The notes under the pieces: model-generated
Told to the model about the DNA's origin: nothing
Databases searched by the model: none
Seen by the model: the letters and a program-made list of their open reading frames with translations, nothing else
Program-made: the position numbers and the translations under genes
DNA from: Liquidambar formosana
Taxonomy: Eukaryota > Streptophyta > Magnoliopsida > Saxifragales > Altingiaceae
NCBI GenBank assembly: GCA_039720395.1
Contig: CM077824.1
Coordinates: forward strand, 18,127,046-18,191,045
Reading direction: 5' to 3'
DNA: 64,000 nucleotides
Part shown: one piece after another, positions 9,142 to 18,935 of the stretch
How the letters are laid out: each line of letters starts with the position of its first letter
Numbering within the stretch: the first letter of the stretch is position 1

Positions 9142-12100
9142 TCAATTCACTACATCATGCATTAAACACATGCCAAGTTCTCTTTTAATGAAGTTAAAAC
9201 GGTCTTCTTGAAGAGGTTTGGTAAAGATATCGGCCAATTGATGGTCGGTACCTATGAAATCAATCTCAATATCACCTCTTTGGACATGATCACGAATGAA
9301 ATGATGTCTTATCTCAATGTGCTTAGTTCGTGAGTGTTGTATGGGGTTCTTGGTCAAGTTGATAGCACTAGTATTATCACATTTAATGGGAATGTGGTCA
9401 AAGTGAAGTCCATAGTCCTCAAGTTGTTGTTTCATGTACAACACTTGTGCACAACAACTACCGGCTGCAATGTATTCGGCCTCGGTGGTTGAGAGTGCAA
9501 CCGATGTTTGTTTCTTACTAAACCAAGAAACTAGTGAATGTCCTAGGAAATGGCAAGTCCCACTAGTGCTCTTGCGGTCATCTTTGCCACCGGCAAAATC
9601 CGCATCGGAATAACTAAGCATATCAAAAGAGGTATACTTAGAAAACCATAATCCAAGGTTAATTGAGCCACTTAAGTATTTAAAGATACGCTTAACGGCA
9701 AGCAAGTGAGATTCTTTAGGACATGATTGAAATCTAGCACATAAGCAAACACTAAACATGATATCGGGTCTACTTGCGGTTAAATAAAGTAAACTTCCAA
9801 TCATACCTCTATATTTCTTTTGATCAACATTTTTACCCTTTTCATCCTTGTCAATCTTGATGGAAGTGCTCATTGGAGTAGAAAACTCTCTACCATCTTC
9901 CAATCCGTACTTTTTGAGTAGATCTTTGACATATTTGGATTGATTGATGAAAGTTCCTTCCTTTGTTTGTTTGATTTGAAGTCCAAGAAAGAATGTCAAT
10001 TCTCCCATCATGCTCATCTCAAATTCTTCCTGCATAATCTTAGAAAATTCTTTGCAAAGATTCTCATTAGTGGATCCAAAAATGATATCATCAACGTAGA
10101 TTTGCACTAAAAGCATATCATTATCAATGGTTTTAATGAAAAGTGTGGTGTCAAGTTTTCCTCTCTTAAAACCATTTTTGAGTAAAAATCCACTAAGTCT
10201 TTCATACCAAGCTCTAGGAGCTTGTTTCAAACCATATAAAGCTTTTCTTAGTTTAAAAACATGATTTGGAAATTCATGACTTTCAAAACCGGGAGGTTGT
10301 TCAACATAAACTTCCTCTTCTATGAAACCATTTAAAAATGCACTCTTGACATCCATTTGAAATAATTTAAAATCTTTATGACATGCATATGCAAGTAACA
10401 TCCTTATGGCTTCAAGTCTAGCTACCGGAGCATAGGTTTCATCATAATCTATGCCTTCTTGTTGATTATAACCTTGGGCTACAAGTCGAGCCTTGTTTCT
10501 AGTAACAACTCCGGATTCATCCTTTTTGTTTCTAAATACCCATTTAGTTCCAATTACTCCATGGTCATGTGGTCTAGGTACCAAGGTCCAAACCTTGTTC
10601 CTTTCAAATTGATTGAGTTCTTCTTGCATAGCAAGGACCCACGATTCATCATTTTCAGCTTCATTAATGTTCTTAGGTTCAATTTGAGATAGGAAAGCAA
10701 GATGATCACATAAATTTCTCATGGAAGAACGAGTTCTTACCCCACGTGAGGGTTCACCTAAGATTTGATCTTTAGGATGATTCCTCACAAATTTCCAAGT
10801 CTTGGTGACATCCGGATGGAGTGGAGCATTTTCAGCTTCAACTTCTTCTTCCGGATTCTTGTCTTTAATAACTTCATCTTCTTCCTTTTCTTTGCCTTTG
10901 TCTAGTGGATCTTCTTTATCATTTAGACTCAAGGTTTCAACTTGTTCTTGCAAGCTTGTACCTACATCATCATCATCATCCACATATTTCTTGGGTGCAA
11001 GAGGGTTAGTTTCATCAAATACAACATGCATTGATTCTTGAACAGTTAAAGTTCTCTTGTTAAACACCCTATATGCTTTACTCTTCATGGAATAGCCAAG
11101 AAACACACCTTCATCGGATTTAGAATCAAATTTGGAAAGTTTATCTCTATCATTCAATATAAAGCATTTACAACCAAACACTTTAAAGTAACCTATGTTA
11201 GGTTTCTTATCATTCCACAGTTCATAAGGAGTTTTACCGAGTTTAGATCTTAAAAGAACTCTATTCATTACATAGCATGCGGTATTAACGGCCTCGGCCC
11301 AAAAATATTGAGGTAAAGAGTGTTCATTTAGCATGGTTCTAGACATTTCCTCAAGTGTTCTATTCTTTCTTTCAACCACACCATTTTGTTGAGGAGTTCT
11401 AGGAGCGGAGAAATTGTGACCAAAGCCATTCTCATTACAAAATTGTACAATATCCTTATTGACAAATTCGCTCCCTCTATCACTCCTAACATGTGTAATG
11501 GTATAGCCTTTCTCATTTTGGACTCTTCTACAATATGTCACAAATGTAGCATGAGTCTCATCTTTATGTGCAAGGAAGAACACCCATGTATATCTAGAGT
11601 AGTCATCAACAATTACAAATGCATAATGCTTCCCTCCAAGACTTGCAATTGCAATAGGTCCAAATAGATCCATATGAATGAGTTGTAAAGGTCTAGTAGT
11701 TGAAATATGAGGCTTTGATTTAAAAGAGGACTTGGTTTGTTTTCCAAGTTGGCATGCACTACAAACTCCATCTTTTGAAAACTTTGCTTTTGGTAAACCT
11801 CTTACAAGTTCATGCCTAGAAAGTTTTGAAATTAAATCCATGCTAGCATGTCCAAGTCTTCTATGCCATAACCAATGATTTTCGTTTAAAGCGGAGAAGC
11901 AATGTACATTTTGTAATGCGATTTCTTCAAACTCTATAGCATAGATGTTACCAATCCTATATGCAACAAATAGGGTCTTATCTTCATCTCCAATTATGCA
12001 TTTATTGGATTTAAAGGTAACTCTATATCCTTTATCACATAATTGACTAATGCTAAGGAGATTATGCTTTAAACCATCAACTAATAAAACATTTTCAACA

Positions 12101-12279
12101 CAAAGTGAGGAATTCTTACCAACCTTACCAATGCCAATTATCTTACCCTTGGCATTGTCTCCAAATGTCACGTAGCCGCCGTCCTTGGGCTTCAAAGAGA
12201 CGAACTTTGATCTATCACCCGTCATATGCCTTGAGCACCCACTATCAAGAAACCATTTTTCATTGCTTGATGACTTCAA
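9142..12279 (-). CDS. Sirevirus-1 pol polyprotein (protease, integrase, RT, RNase H), about 1045 aa
   Basis: The open frame begins after a TAG at 12288-12286 and the first codon used here is a TTG. No ATG precedes the protease, so it is not separately initiated in an obvious way. Domains in order: aspartic protease with DSG near residue 12; GAG-pre-integrase HHCC finger (HRRLGH near 139); integrase DDE core (DLFGP near 205, SDRGSEF near 265, VVERKNR near 300); RT with YVDDIIFGS near 725; RNase H with SDADFAG and TEAEYIA (about 880-920). All catalytic motifs are present and no stop interrupts the frame. It is in a different frame from gag. Confidence 0.92.
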   Translation of the reverse strand: MKSSSNEKWFLDSGCSRHMTGDRSKFVSLKPKDGGYVTFGDNAKGKIIGIGKVGKNSSLCVENVLLVDGLKHNLLSISQLCDKGYRVTFKSNKCIIGDEDKTLFVAYRIGNIYAIEFEEIALQNVHCFSALNENHWLWHRRLGHASMDLISKLSRHELVRGLPKAKFSKDGVCSACQLGKQTKSSFKSKPHISTTRPLQLIHMDLFGPIAIASLGGKHYAFVIVDDYSRYTWVFFLAHKDETHATFVTYCRRVQNEKGYTITHVRSDRGSEFVNKDIVQFCNENGFGHNFSAPRTPQQNGVVERKNRTLEEMSRTMLNEHSLPQYFWAEAVNTACYVMNRVLLRSKLGKTPYELWNDKKPNIGYFKVFGCKCFILNDRDKLSKFDSKSDEGVFLGYSMKSKAYRVFNKRTLTVQESMHVVFDETNPLAPKKYVDDDDDVGTSLQEQVETLSLNDKEDPLDKGKEKEEDEVIKDKNPEEEVEAENAPLHPDVTKTWKFVRNHPKDQILGEPSRGVRTRSSMRNLCDHLAFLSQIEPKNINEAENDESWVLAMQEELNQFERNKVWTLVPRPHDHGVIGTKWVFRNKKDESGVVTRNKARLVAQGYNQQEGIDYDETYAPVARLEAIRMLLAYACHKDFKLFQMDVKSAFLNGFIEEEVYVEQPPGFESHEFPNHVFKLRKALYGLKQAPRAWYERLSGFLLKNGFKRGKLDTTLFIKTIDNDMLLVQIYVDDIIFGSTNENLCKEFSKIMQEEFEMSMMGELTFFLGLQIKQTKEGTFINQSKYVKDLLKKYGLEDGREFSTPMSTSIKIDKDEKGKNVDQKKYRGMIGSLLYLTASRPDIMFSVCLCARFQSCPKESHLLAVKRIFKYLSGSINLGLWFSKYTSFDMLSYSDADFAGGKDDRKSTSGTCHFLGHSLVSWFSKKQTSVALSTTEAEYIAAGSCCAQVLYMKQQLEDYGLHFDHIPIKCDNTSAINLTKNPIQHSRTKHIEIRHHFIRDHVQRGDIEIDFIGTDHQLADIFTKPLQEDRFNFIKRELGMCLMHDVVN

Positions 12280-12295
12280 GCATACCTACACAAGT

Positions 12296-14026
12296 TCAAG
12301 TAACTCTCTTTGGTACCCATACTTTCTTGGGTCCATAGGGGTTAGCCATAGGAGGTGAGGTTCCCTTAACTACCCACACCCTCTTGGTGAAACTTTTAGG
12401 TCTTTTTCTCATTTTGCAAGTGTAGATGTTATGTCCCTCCTTCTTACAATAAGTGCATGAGATTTTAGGTGTACTAGAGACTTTAGGCTTAGGAAAGAAG
12501 TTAATATAAGATTTTTGTTTGACATTTTCTTGATAACCAATTCCGGCCTTATCAAAACACCATCTTTGACTAGTTAATATCTTATCCAAGTTATCCCTTC
12601 CATTGGTAAACTTGGCCAAGGTATTAGTCAAGTCTTCAATCTTTTCTTTCAATGAAGTATTTTCACTTTCAAGATTAGATTGAGAAATGGTAGGGGTTGA
12701 GTCTATCTTGCTTTTCAATTCTAAATTTTCATGTTTCAAAGCATTTAGTTCCTCTTGAAGAGATGAGATATTCTTTTTCAAATCATTGTTTTTGTGAGAA
12801 AACCTTTTTAATTCAAGAAAAGTGTCTTCAAGTGCATCTTGTAATTCTTCATAAGTGGGAGGTTCTTCTATAGGATAATCAATAGAATTGAGTTCGATTA
12901 CCTCATCCTCTTTTGCCATGAGACAAAAGTTTGCCACTTCTTGATCACAAGAAATCTCCTCATCTTCTTCATCACTATTTGCTTCATCATCCCATGTGAC
13001 GATGAAAGCCTTCTTCTTGAATTTTCTATTGTCCTTGAAGTTGTTGTTATTGTGACTCGTCTTGTTGGAGTTGTTGTTGAGTTGAGGACAATTTATCTTG
13101 ATATGTCCGGGCTTCTTGCATTCAAAACACACTTGTGGTTCTCTATTTGAGTTTTCTCCTCTATTTGGAATTCTTTTGGAGGAGTCACCCTTGTTGAATC
13201 TCCTTCCTTGATTTCTTCTAGAGAAGAACTTTTTGAGCTTGTGAGATATGAAAGCCATGTCTTCATCTTCTTCATTCTCACACTCTTCACTTGGTGGTTC
13301 TTCTTCGTCTTGTGAGGCTTTGAGAGCCATGCTTTTGGATGTCTTCCCTTCATCAATTTCACGAGCTTTGAATGCGAGTTCTTGTGTGACTAGGTTGCCG
13401 TCAAGATCACTTAAGGTCATTGATGATAGCTCCTTTGATTGAAGTAGAGTAGTGGTGAGGACATCCCATTGCTTAGGTAAGCTCCTAAGAATTTTTCTCA
13501 CCAATTCGGAGTTAGTGTAGATCTTTCCAAGAGAACTTAAAGGATTAATGATAGCATTGAATCTAGCAAACATGTCTCTAATAGATTCATCCTTTTTCAT
13601 TTTAAACATTTCATATTCACAAACAAGCATATTGATTTTTGCTTCTTTTACTTGAGATGTCCCTTCATAGGTGACTTCTAATGTATCCCATATCTCTTTG
13701 GCACTAGTGCACCTAGAGATTTTGCTAAATTCATCATTGGTTAAAGCACAATATAGTAAGCCAATGGCTTTAGAGTTAAGTTCAAGAGACTTATGATCAG
13801 CTGAGGTGTATTCTTGTGGTACTTTAGGAAGTGTAACTCCATCTACCACCTTAGTAGGGATCAAAGGACCCTTAGAAGTGATATTCCATAGCTCATAGCT
13901 AGTGGATTGAATAAAAATTTGCATTCTGATTTTCCAGAAATTATATAGAGACGCATCTCCATTAAAAAGTGGTGGTCTATTGGACGATTGTCCTTCGGTG
14001 AATCCATTACCACTATAGTTGGCCAT
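12296..14026 (-). CDS. Sirevirus-1 gag, 576 aa
   Basis: It starts at ATG 14026 just inside the primer site. The copia-type gag domain (UBN2/Retrotran_gag family) covers about 20-230. It is followed by an acidic linker, a CCHC zinc knuckle (CFECKKPGHIKINC near 300), a heptad-rich coiled coil (about 390-485) and a second knuckle-like CX2CX4HX4C (CTYCKKEGHNIYTC near 527). It ends with the WVPK motif typical of Sirevirus gag C-termini, then TGA at 12298-12296. It would form the virus-like particle and bind RNA. Confidence 0.92.
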   Translation of the reverse strand: MANYSGNGFTEGQSSNRPPLFNGDASLYNFWKIRMQIFIQSTSYELWNITSKGPLIPTKVVDGVTLPKVPQEYTSADHKSLELNSKAIGLLYCALTNDEFSKISRCTSAKEIWDTLEVTYEGTSQVKEAKINMLVCEYEMFKMKKDESIRDMFARFNAIINPLSSLGKIYTNSELVRKILRSLPKQWDVLTTTLLQSKELSSMTLSDLDGNLVTQELAFKAREIDEGKTSKSMALKASQDEEEPPSEECENEEDEDMAFISHKLKKFFSRRNQGRRFNKGDSSKRIPNRGENSNREPQVCFECKKPGHIKINCPQLNNNSNKTSHNNNNFKDNRKFKKKAFIVTWDDEANSDEEDEEISCDQEVANFCLMAKEDEVIELNSIDYPIEEPPTYEELQDALEDTFLELKRFSHKNNDLKKNISSLQEELNALKHENLELKSKIDSTPTISQSNLESENTSLKEKIEDLTNTLAKFTNGRDNLDKILTSQRWCFDKAGIGYQENVKQKSYINFFPKPKVSSTPKISCTYCKKEGHNIYTCKMRKRPKSFTKRVWVVKGTSPPMANPYGPKKVWVPKRVT

Positions 14027-14062
14027 ATCGTTCCTCGCAAGACAAATATGTCAAATGCTAGA

Positions 14063-14080
14063 GGTTGGGCTCTGATACCA
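14063..14080 (-). other. Sirevirus-1 primer binding site (initiator Met tRNA)
   Basis: The minus strand reads TGGTATCAGAGCCCAACC, two bases inside the LTR. TGGTATCAGAGC is complementary to the 3' end of plant initiator methionine tRNA. Confidence 0.9.
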
Positions 14081-14082
14081 AT

Positions 14083-15362
14083 TGTTGTCCCAAGTAAACA
14101 ACCCTAGAGGGGGGGTGAATAGGGTTATTGGCCAATTAAAAAATATGATAGCAAGCTAAAATCAGTTTATGGCAAATAGAGATATTCTCAATGATAAACA
14201 GTAAAGAGAATAAGAGAAAGAGAATGCAAACACAAGTTTTAACGAGGTTCAGCCTTCCCGCCTACGTCCTCGCCTCAAGAGCTCGCTTGAGGATTCACCA
14301 ATCCACTATTCACTCTCCTTCAAGGTGGAGCAGCAAACCTTTACAAATCAAGTGCTATCAACCAACACTTGTTCAGCCACACTTCCTCAAGTGCAAAGAA
14401 TGGGGTTATCACCAACCCTTGATTACAAGTTTGTAGAGATGAAATGTGTGTACAAAGAAACTCTCTTTAAGAGTGAATAACACAGAGATTAAAGCTCAGC
14501 TCTCTTCTAATTGATTGCTCAATGAATGCTCTTAATGAATTTAGGGCTAGAAGAATGAAAACAATGAATTCTCTTGTATTGATCCTCATAAATGCATTTG
14601 AATCATTGTTTATATAGGCATTAGGCATAATATGACCGTTTGGTGCAATAAATGCCGGGAAAGAGCCGTTTGGTGGCATTTAATGCCTCAACAACCTTTC
14701 AAAAACTAGCCGTTGGAGTTCTGAGATCGCACAATCAGTCGACTGAATACTCAATTCAGTCCACTGATTTGCTAAATCAGTCGACTGAATTGGGAATTCA
14801 GTGGACTGATTTGAGCAGAACCAAAAGACAAGAGCAGGGGACCTCTTCTGCTTAAATGAGTCGACTGATTCAAGAATGAGTCGACTGATTTGGGCAGAAA
14901 TGAACTTATAATGATTATATCACAAGTTTAAATCGATCAAGTTCATTTGTATCAACTTAGGCCTTGTTCAAGTGATGAATTAAGTTTACCCAAGGATCCT
15001 AAGGTCCATCTAGGTCAATGAAGCGATCATTTGAGCAATCAAGTACATCAAAAACCTAATAACCTCACTCATAGCTATTTAAGTATCTTCATTGACGATG
15101 CTAGCTTGGTCTTGAGTGTTGTAGGTCTTTTGTATGCTTTCTATGCTCGTATGTTCTTGCGCTTGATTGTCCTTGACATCACAAGTATGTGTGCTTTGAG
15201 TTCCATGATATGCATATATCTTTATGCTTCTTTTGGATCCATATGCTTGAGTACCTAGCTTTGATTATAATCTTGACAAATAAACCATTAGTATTTACAT
15301 CGATCCTTTGTTATCATCAAAATCTCGGATATGCCCTTGGTTATATAACCTTGGGGCCAACA
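14083..15362 (-). repeat. Sirevirus-1 right LTR (5' LTR of the element)
   Basis: 1280 bp, nearly identical to the left copy. The TATA box is at about 14609-14618 and the palindromic array at 14736, 14757, 14778, 14799, 14858 and 14878. This copy would drive the genomic RNA. Confidence 0.93.
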
Positions 15363-15724
15363 GTTTTCACTTACTCAGGATCTCAGCAGACGATATTGAT
15401 CTAGATTTCAAAAATGATTATGAACCAAGGGTTATCTCTGATAATGACTTAGTTAGACAAAGGATGGAGATGATAGACCAAATTACAGAAACATTACGAG
15501 AAAGACCTGCCTACTGGTACTCTGCTTACCAAAGCAATAAATATCTTGTGCAGTTCTCAGAACCTTATGGAAGAGAGATAGATATAGAAAAGTATGAAAA
15601 AAATCAACAGACCCCGATATACTTACCAGTGGGACTCCCCGAGGAAGCTTGCCTAGAACTAAAGACAAAAGGAATCATAAAAAGAGTAATTAAAATCAGT
15701 GATCTACAAGAAAAGACAAAATAA
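15363..15724 (+). pseudogene. Pararetroviral downstream ORF, 3' part
   Basis: Directly after the Sirevirus duplication the frame continues open for about 118 codons to a TAA near 15722-15724. The protein is hydrophilic, with acidic then basic stretches, and has no recognised domain. Together with the segment ending at 5646 it forms one interrupted ORF between the polymerase and the promoter. Confidence 0.5.
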
Positions 15725-15779
15725 AAAGAATCTGCTTTAAAGAAGAAAATACTTTGCAGACCCCGTGTAAAGAAAGAAA

Positions 15780-16131
15780 AGAGAAGCACGTGAAGAATTC
15801 AGACCAAAGGACACCATCCAGCTCATCGAAGGATGATGGAGAATCTCAAGAAGATAAGGATCCCAGAGCATCCAATGCTGAAAGCCCTCTATAAAAGGAT
15901 AAGAAGAAGAAGCGAGCCAGCAAAAGTGATCCAGTTCCAGCTTTGTTCAAGCATTAGAGACTTAGTTCTTTTCTGTATTGAATCACTTCTTTATTCTTAG
16001 TCTAGTTTTGTAATCTTTTAGTGTAGTAGTGTATACTAGTTTAGTTATATTGTTCTAAGCCTACTCCAATCCCTACAGGAGTAAACTATATAATATGTAT
16101 GTATGCATCCAAGTTCTTTCAATGAAATAAA
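15780..16131 (+). promoter_or_regulatory. Pararetroviral promoter and polyadenylation region
   Basis: A TATA box (CTATAAAAGG, 15889-15898) is preceded by a GA-rich region and followed by a T-rich start region. AATAAA lies at 16126-16131. A start near 15920 and poly(A) at about 16150 would give roughly 200 nt of terminal redundancy, the layout of caulimovirid genomic RNA promoters. These signals look intact, unlike the coding regions. Confidence 0.6.
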
Positions 16132-16461
16132 GTTTGTTTCATCCAGCCTACGTTTCTATCAATATGTTCTATTGCCTTTTGGCTTTAGACCATATACTCT
16201 ACTCTAGCTGTAGTGAGCCATTGATAACCTTTGTCTAAGTTACCGATTTAGCCTATCAACTGTGTTTAGGCATTAAGTCGTTAAAGCCCATTAAACTCTT
16301 GAAGGCAAGTGAGTGAGGCAAAGATGAGTCCACAAAGGGGATCAGACATGATCATGGGCAAGGATAACAATAAGAAAAAGAAGAAGAGAAAAAGAAGCAT
16401 AAGCTGCAGTGAACTATACCCACTCAATGAAGGTAAACTTTCACTTACTTATGTTTGATAT
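16132..16461 (+). promoter_or_regulatory. Pararetroviral leader before the first small ORF
   Basis: A non-coding stretch between the poly(A) signal and the first small ORF, with a few short ATG-initiated frames and a basic AAG-rich tract at 16370-16400. A donor-like 'gaag|gtaaac' sits near 16431. No clear Met-tRNA primer site (TGGTATCAGAGC) was found. 'ggggatcagacatg' near 16337 resembles it only loosely. Confidence 0.4.
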
Positions 16462-17005
16462 ATGCTAAAACTAGGGGACGCTTTAATTTATAGTAACTTT
16501 AAGGCTTGTGAATTTGAATTATTTACTTCCAATAGAGTTAATAGTTTAAAAGAAATTGTAATAGAAGTGTTAGAAAAAGGAGATAAGTATAATTATTATC
16601 CATACTTTAAGAAGGAACTTTTATACCTTAAAAAGACTTACTCTAAACTTAGACAATATCCCACACCAGAAGTTTGTACTGAGCTTCATTGTAAAGGATC
16701 TATCTTAATAGACCGTCGGAGAAATCTTAGACTTAACTGCCAATTAGCTATAAAAGTAGCAGAGACCCTTTTAGAAAGTGCAAAAAAAAAGACTCGTAAA
16801 GTATATAAAAGAATATCAAATTTCTATAGATAATATCACTCCAGAAGAAGTAACTAGGATAATAGAAGATCAATGGTTTAAATATACCAAGTGGAATTTG
16901 CAAGAGAAAATATTTAAATTAATAAGACCAGATCTTAAGATTATCAATAAAATACTTAGAGAAAAGAAATTACCAATATATTCTAGTATATTACTTAGCT
17001 TATGA
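16462..17005 (+). pseudogene. Pararetroviral small ORF 1, one frameshift
   Basis: An open frame from ATG 16462 runs to about 16780. At an A9 run (about 16782-16790) the coding signal moves to a second frame that stays open to TGA at 17003-17005. The product would be basic and helical with no recognised domain. The terminal ATGA overlaps the start of the next ORF (ATG 17002), the stop-start coupling typical of badnavirus and tungrovirus small ORFs. The slip in a homopolymer looks like decay or a sequencing error. Confidence 0.55.
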
Positions 17006-17559
17006 GCATACTGCCAGAATACAATCATTACGAAGAAAGCGGATTTGACCCTTACGTCTCTAGATATAGTAGGATACCTAGCTTTGACGTAGACAACATA
17101 TCATATTTACTCGAACTTAGAGGAACTTATAACTACCTTACATCCATTTTAGCGTGGATAAAACAGATAAGACAGTGGAAGCTATCTAATATAGCTAAAG
17201 ATTATCCAAAGATCGACCAAAGAAGTAGTAAATAAACTACATTTTAGTCTAGGAAGAGTAGAGAGACTAATTAGATTTATAAAAAAGAAAAGAATTTCCT
17301 TAACTTATCAAAGATTTGAAGAAATCCCAAATTTTAGTATTAGTCCACTTATTCCGTAATAAGATATGGATTTTATCAACCCCTTTCTAACCTAGCAGAC
17401 GAAGAATTAGATTCAATAAGAGACGTATTAATACTACATCCAATTCAAGAATTTCATCAATATATTAACCAGCATATTAGTATTAATAGACTTTTAATTG
17501 AAATATATAATTTTCCCAGGAAGCCTTTAAGCCTGCAACAAATTATAAATTTCAGTTAA
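17002..17559 (+). pseudogene. Pararetroviral small ORF 2, frameshifted
   Basis: Starts at the ATGA overlap (17002) with MSILPEY and is open to 17235. The coding signal then continues in other frames to a TAA at 17557-17559, with stops near 17358. Its C-terminal part carries the signatures DEELDSIRD and NFPRKPLSLQ. These recur in the next ORF, so the two ORFs are paralogous. No known domain was recognised. Confidence 0.5.
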
Positions 17560-17565
17560 TAATAT

Positions 17566-18123
17566 ATGAGCATATTTCCAGACTTTGTTCATTATTTAAG
17601 AACTAAAATAGACCCATAAATTGATAGACTTCGTAGAGAAATTAGTATTAATGAAGAGGTAGAAATAAAGCATCTTTTAGAAAATGTTGGAACTTTTGCA
17701 TATTTAGACCATATAATTAATTGGCTTTGCATAGTTCAAAGAAGACTAATAGAGATTAATAGAATAGAAGATAAAGATGACATCCTTAATATTCATAATG
17801 AAATTCGTAGAAATATAAATCTAATAGTTTTTATAAGAAGAAAAAGAATTTGTCAGACTTACGAAAAGAGTAGATTTATACCAAATTTTAATCTTAACCA
17901 AGCAAAAAAAGATTTAGATCTAAGAAGACATTGGATATTAGGAATCTTATCAGATTATGGGGACGATGAATTTGACCTTATAAGAGATGATTGGATTTTA
18001 ATATCTATTCATCAATTTAACAAAAGATTAAGAGAAAAGTATAATTTAGGTAGACCTACTATTATTATAAATGATTTTCCTAACAAACCTCTTACTTTAC
18101 AAGAAGTAATTGTCAGACAATAA
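17566..18123 (+). pseudogene. Pararetroviral small ORF 3, paralogue of ORF 2, one premature stop
   Basis: ATG at 17566 gives MSIFPDF. One in-frame TAA sits at 17617-17619, after which the frame is open to TAA 18121-18123. It shares with ORF 2 the start (MSI-F/L-P-D/E), a helical middle with a basic 'IRRKRI'-type patch, and the end (DDEFDLIRDD, NDFPNKPLTLQ). About 186 codons in length. Only 6 nt separate the ORF 2 stop from this ATG. Function unknown. Confidence 0.55.
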
Positions 18124-18380
18124 AATATAGATAAGACTTGTGGGGCCCAAGAGGAAAATAAGGAGTCAATACGGGCACAATTTCAGGACTCCTAGCATGG
18201 TCCAAAATGAAAATATGAGGGTAACAACCGCCGAAATTAATTACACATGCTTTCACATTCTGTAATAAATTACATCTGCCGCATTATTTGCCTTTATCAT
18301 CCTTTCTGGGAAGTTATTGAAGGGGAATTTCAAATAGAAACTCTCTCTCTCTCTCTAATATATATATGTATATATATATA
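18124..18380. other. Unassigned spacer, possibly viral at the left
   Basis: No ORF or repeat was recognised up to the CT and TA microsatellites at 18342-18380. The integrant may end anywhere in this stretch. Confidence 0.4.
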
Positions 18381-18550
18381 GGATGATGATCAAGTAAGCA
18401 CGTGCTGATATAACTTATATCAAAACTTGGATTGGGAGTTGTATCTTGTACATTAGTGAGATGTGAGGGGAATTGAATCAATGCAAAGGGTACAACCCCC
18501 AATGCATAATGCTGATGTAACTTAGATCAGCACGTGCTGATGGGATCACC
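18381..18550 (+). mobile_element. MITE flanked by TA microsatellites (copy 1)
   Basis: About 170 bp with complementary ends: 'aagcacgtgctgatataac' at the left and 'gatcagcacgtgctgat' at the right. TA repeats lie directly on both sides. Related copies are at 22088-22250, 22588-22765, 22808-22992 and 55507-55680. It sits about 200 bp upstream of the bHLH start codon. Confidence 0.65.
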
Positions 18551-18755
18551 TCTGTATATATATATATATATATATGGTAATACACTCTTCTTTCTATCCC
18601 GACCATTGACCAAACATTTCTCTCTGTCTTCGGTCTTTAATCTTCATCATCGGATTTCTTGCTCCTAGCTTGTTTTCTTTGTTTGTTTGCGTCATTGGAG
18701 ATAAAAGAACAAGTGACAAACAAAAAACACAAGAAAATAAACAACTGAAAAAATC
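18551..18755 (+). promoter_or_regulatory. Presumed proximal promoter and 5' UTR of the bHLH gene
   Basis: A TA repeat at 18556-18575 followed by 'tggtaatacactcttctttc' could act as TATA and start region. The rest to the ATG is pyrimidine- then A-rich with no upstream ATG seen next to the gene. Weak, sequence-only inference. Confidence 0.35.
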
Positions 18756-18889
18756 ATGCAGCCCGGCAGTGGGAGCTCTTCTAAAAGTGATCGAAATCTA
18801 GTGGAGAAAAATCGAAGAATGCACATGAAATCTCTCTATTCCATGCTTGCCTCCCTTATTCTTCCCCAAGATTCAAAGGTAAACAACTA

Positions 18890-18935
<46 letters not shown>

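Larger units (their letters stand above)
5647..15362 (-). mobile_element. Sirevirus-1: young, apparently complete Ty1/copia retrotransposon with env-like ORF
   Basis: A 9716-bp element on the minus strand has TG...CA termini (TGTTGTCCC ... GGCCAACA) and a 5-bp GTTTT target duplication (5642-5646 and 15363-15367). The order is LTR, initiator-Met tRNA primer site, gag, pol (protease, integrase, RT, RNase H), env-like ORF, polypurine tract, LTR. Integrase before RT places it in Ty1/copia. The env-like ORF after pol and repeated polypurine tracts are known Sirevirus traits. By eye the LTRs differ by about two substitutions and one G-run length change, so the insertion is very recent. All three ORFs are open, so it may be autonomous if the gag-pol junction can be bypassed. 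Confidence 0.93.
3311..18123 (+). mobile_element. Endogenous pararetrovirus (Caulimoviridae-like), interrupted by Sirevirus-1
   Basis: The integrant reads left to right: end of the polymerase polyprotein (RT and RNase H), a downstream ORF, a promoter with terminal redundancy and leader, then three small ORFs. That is the order expected across the origin of a circular caulimovirid genome with ORFs ahead of the polyprotein, resembling badnaviruses and tungroviruses. Capsid, movement and protease regions were not found. Stops and frameshifts occur throughout. The copy is split at 5646/15363 by a Sirevirus with a 5-bp GTTTT duplication; the viral frame reads continuously across the empty site. 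The right boundary is uncertain and could extend to about 18300. Genus-level placement would need phylogeny. Confidence 0.75.

Noticed and set aside
10459..11667. Several 60-93 aa plus-strand frames
   Set aside because: Shadows of the Sirevirus-1 pol frame.
16778..17005. Independent ORF starting at 16778
   Set aside because: Better explained as the second half of small ORF 1 after a slip in an A9 run.
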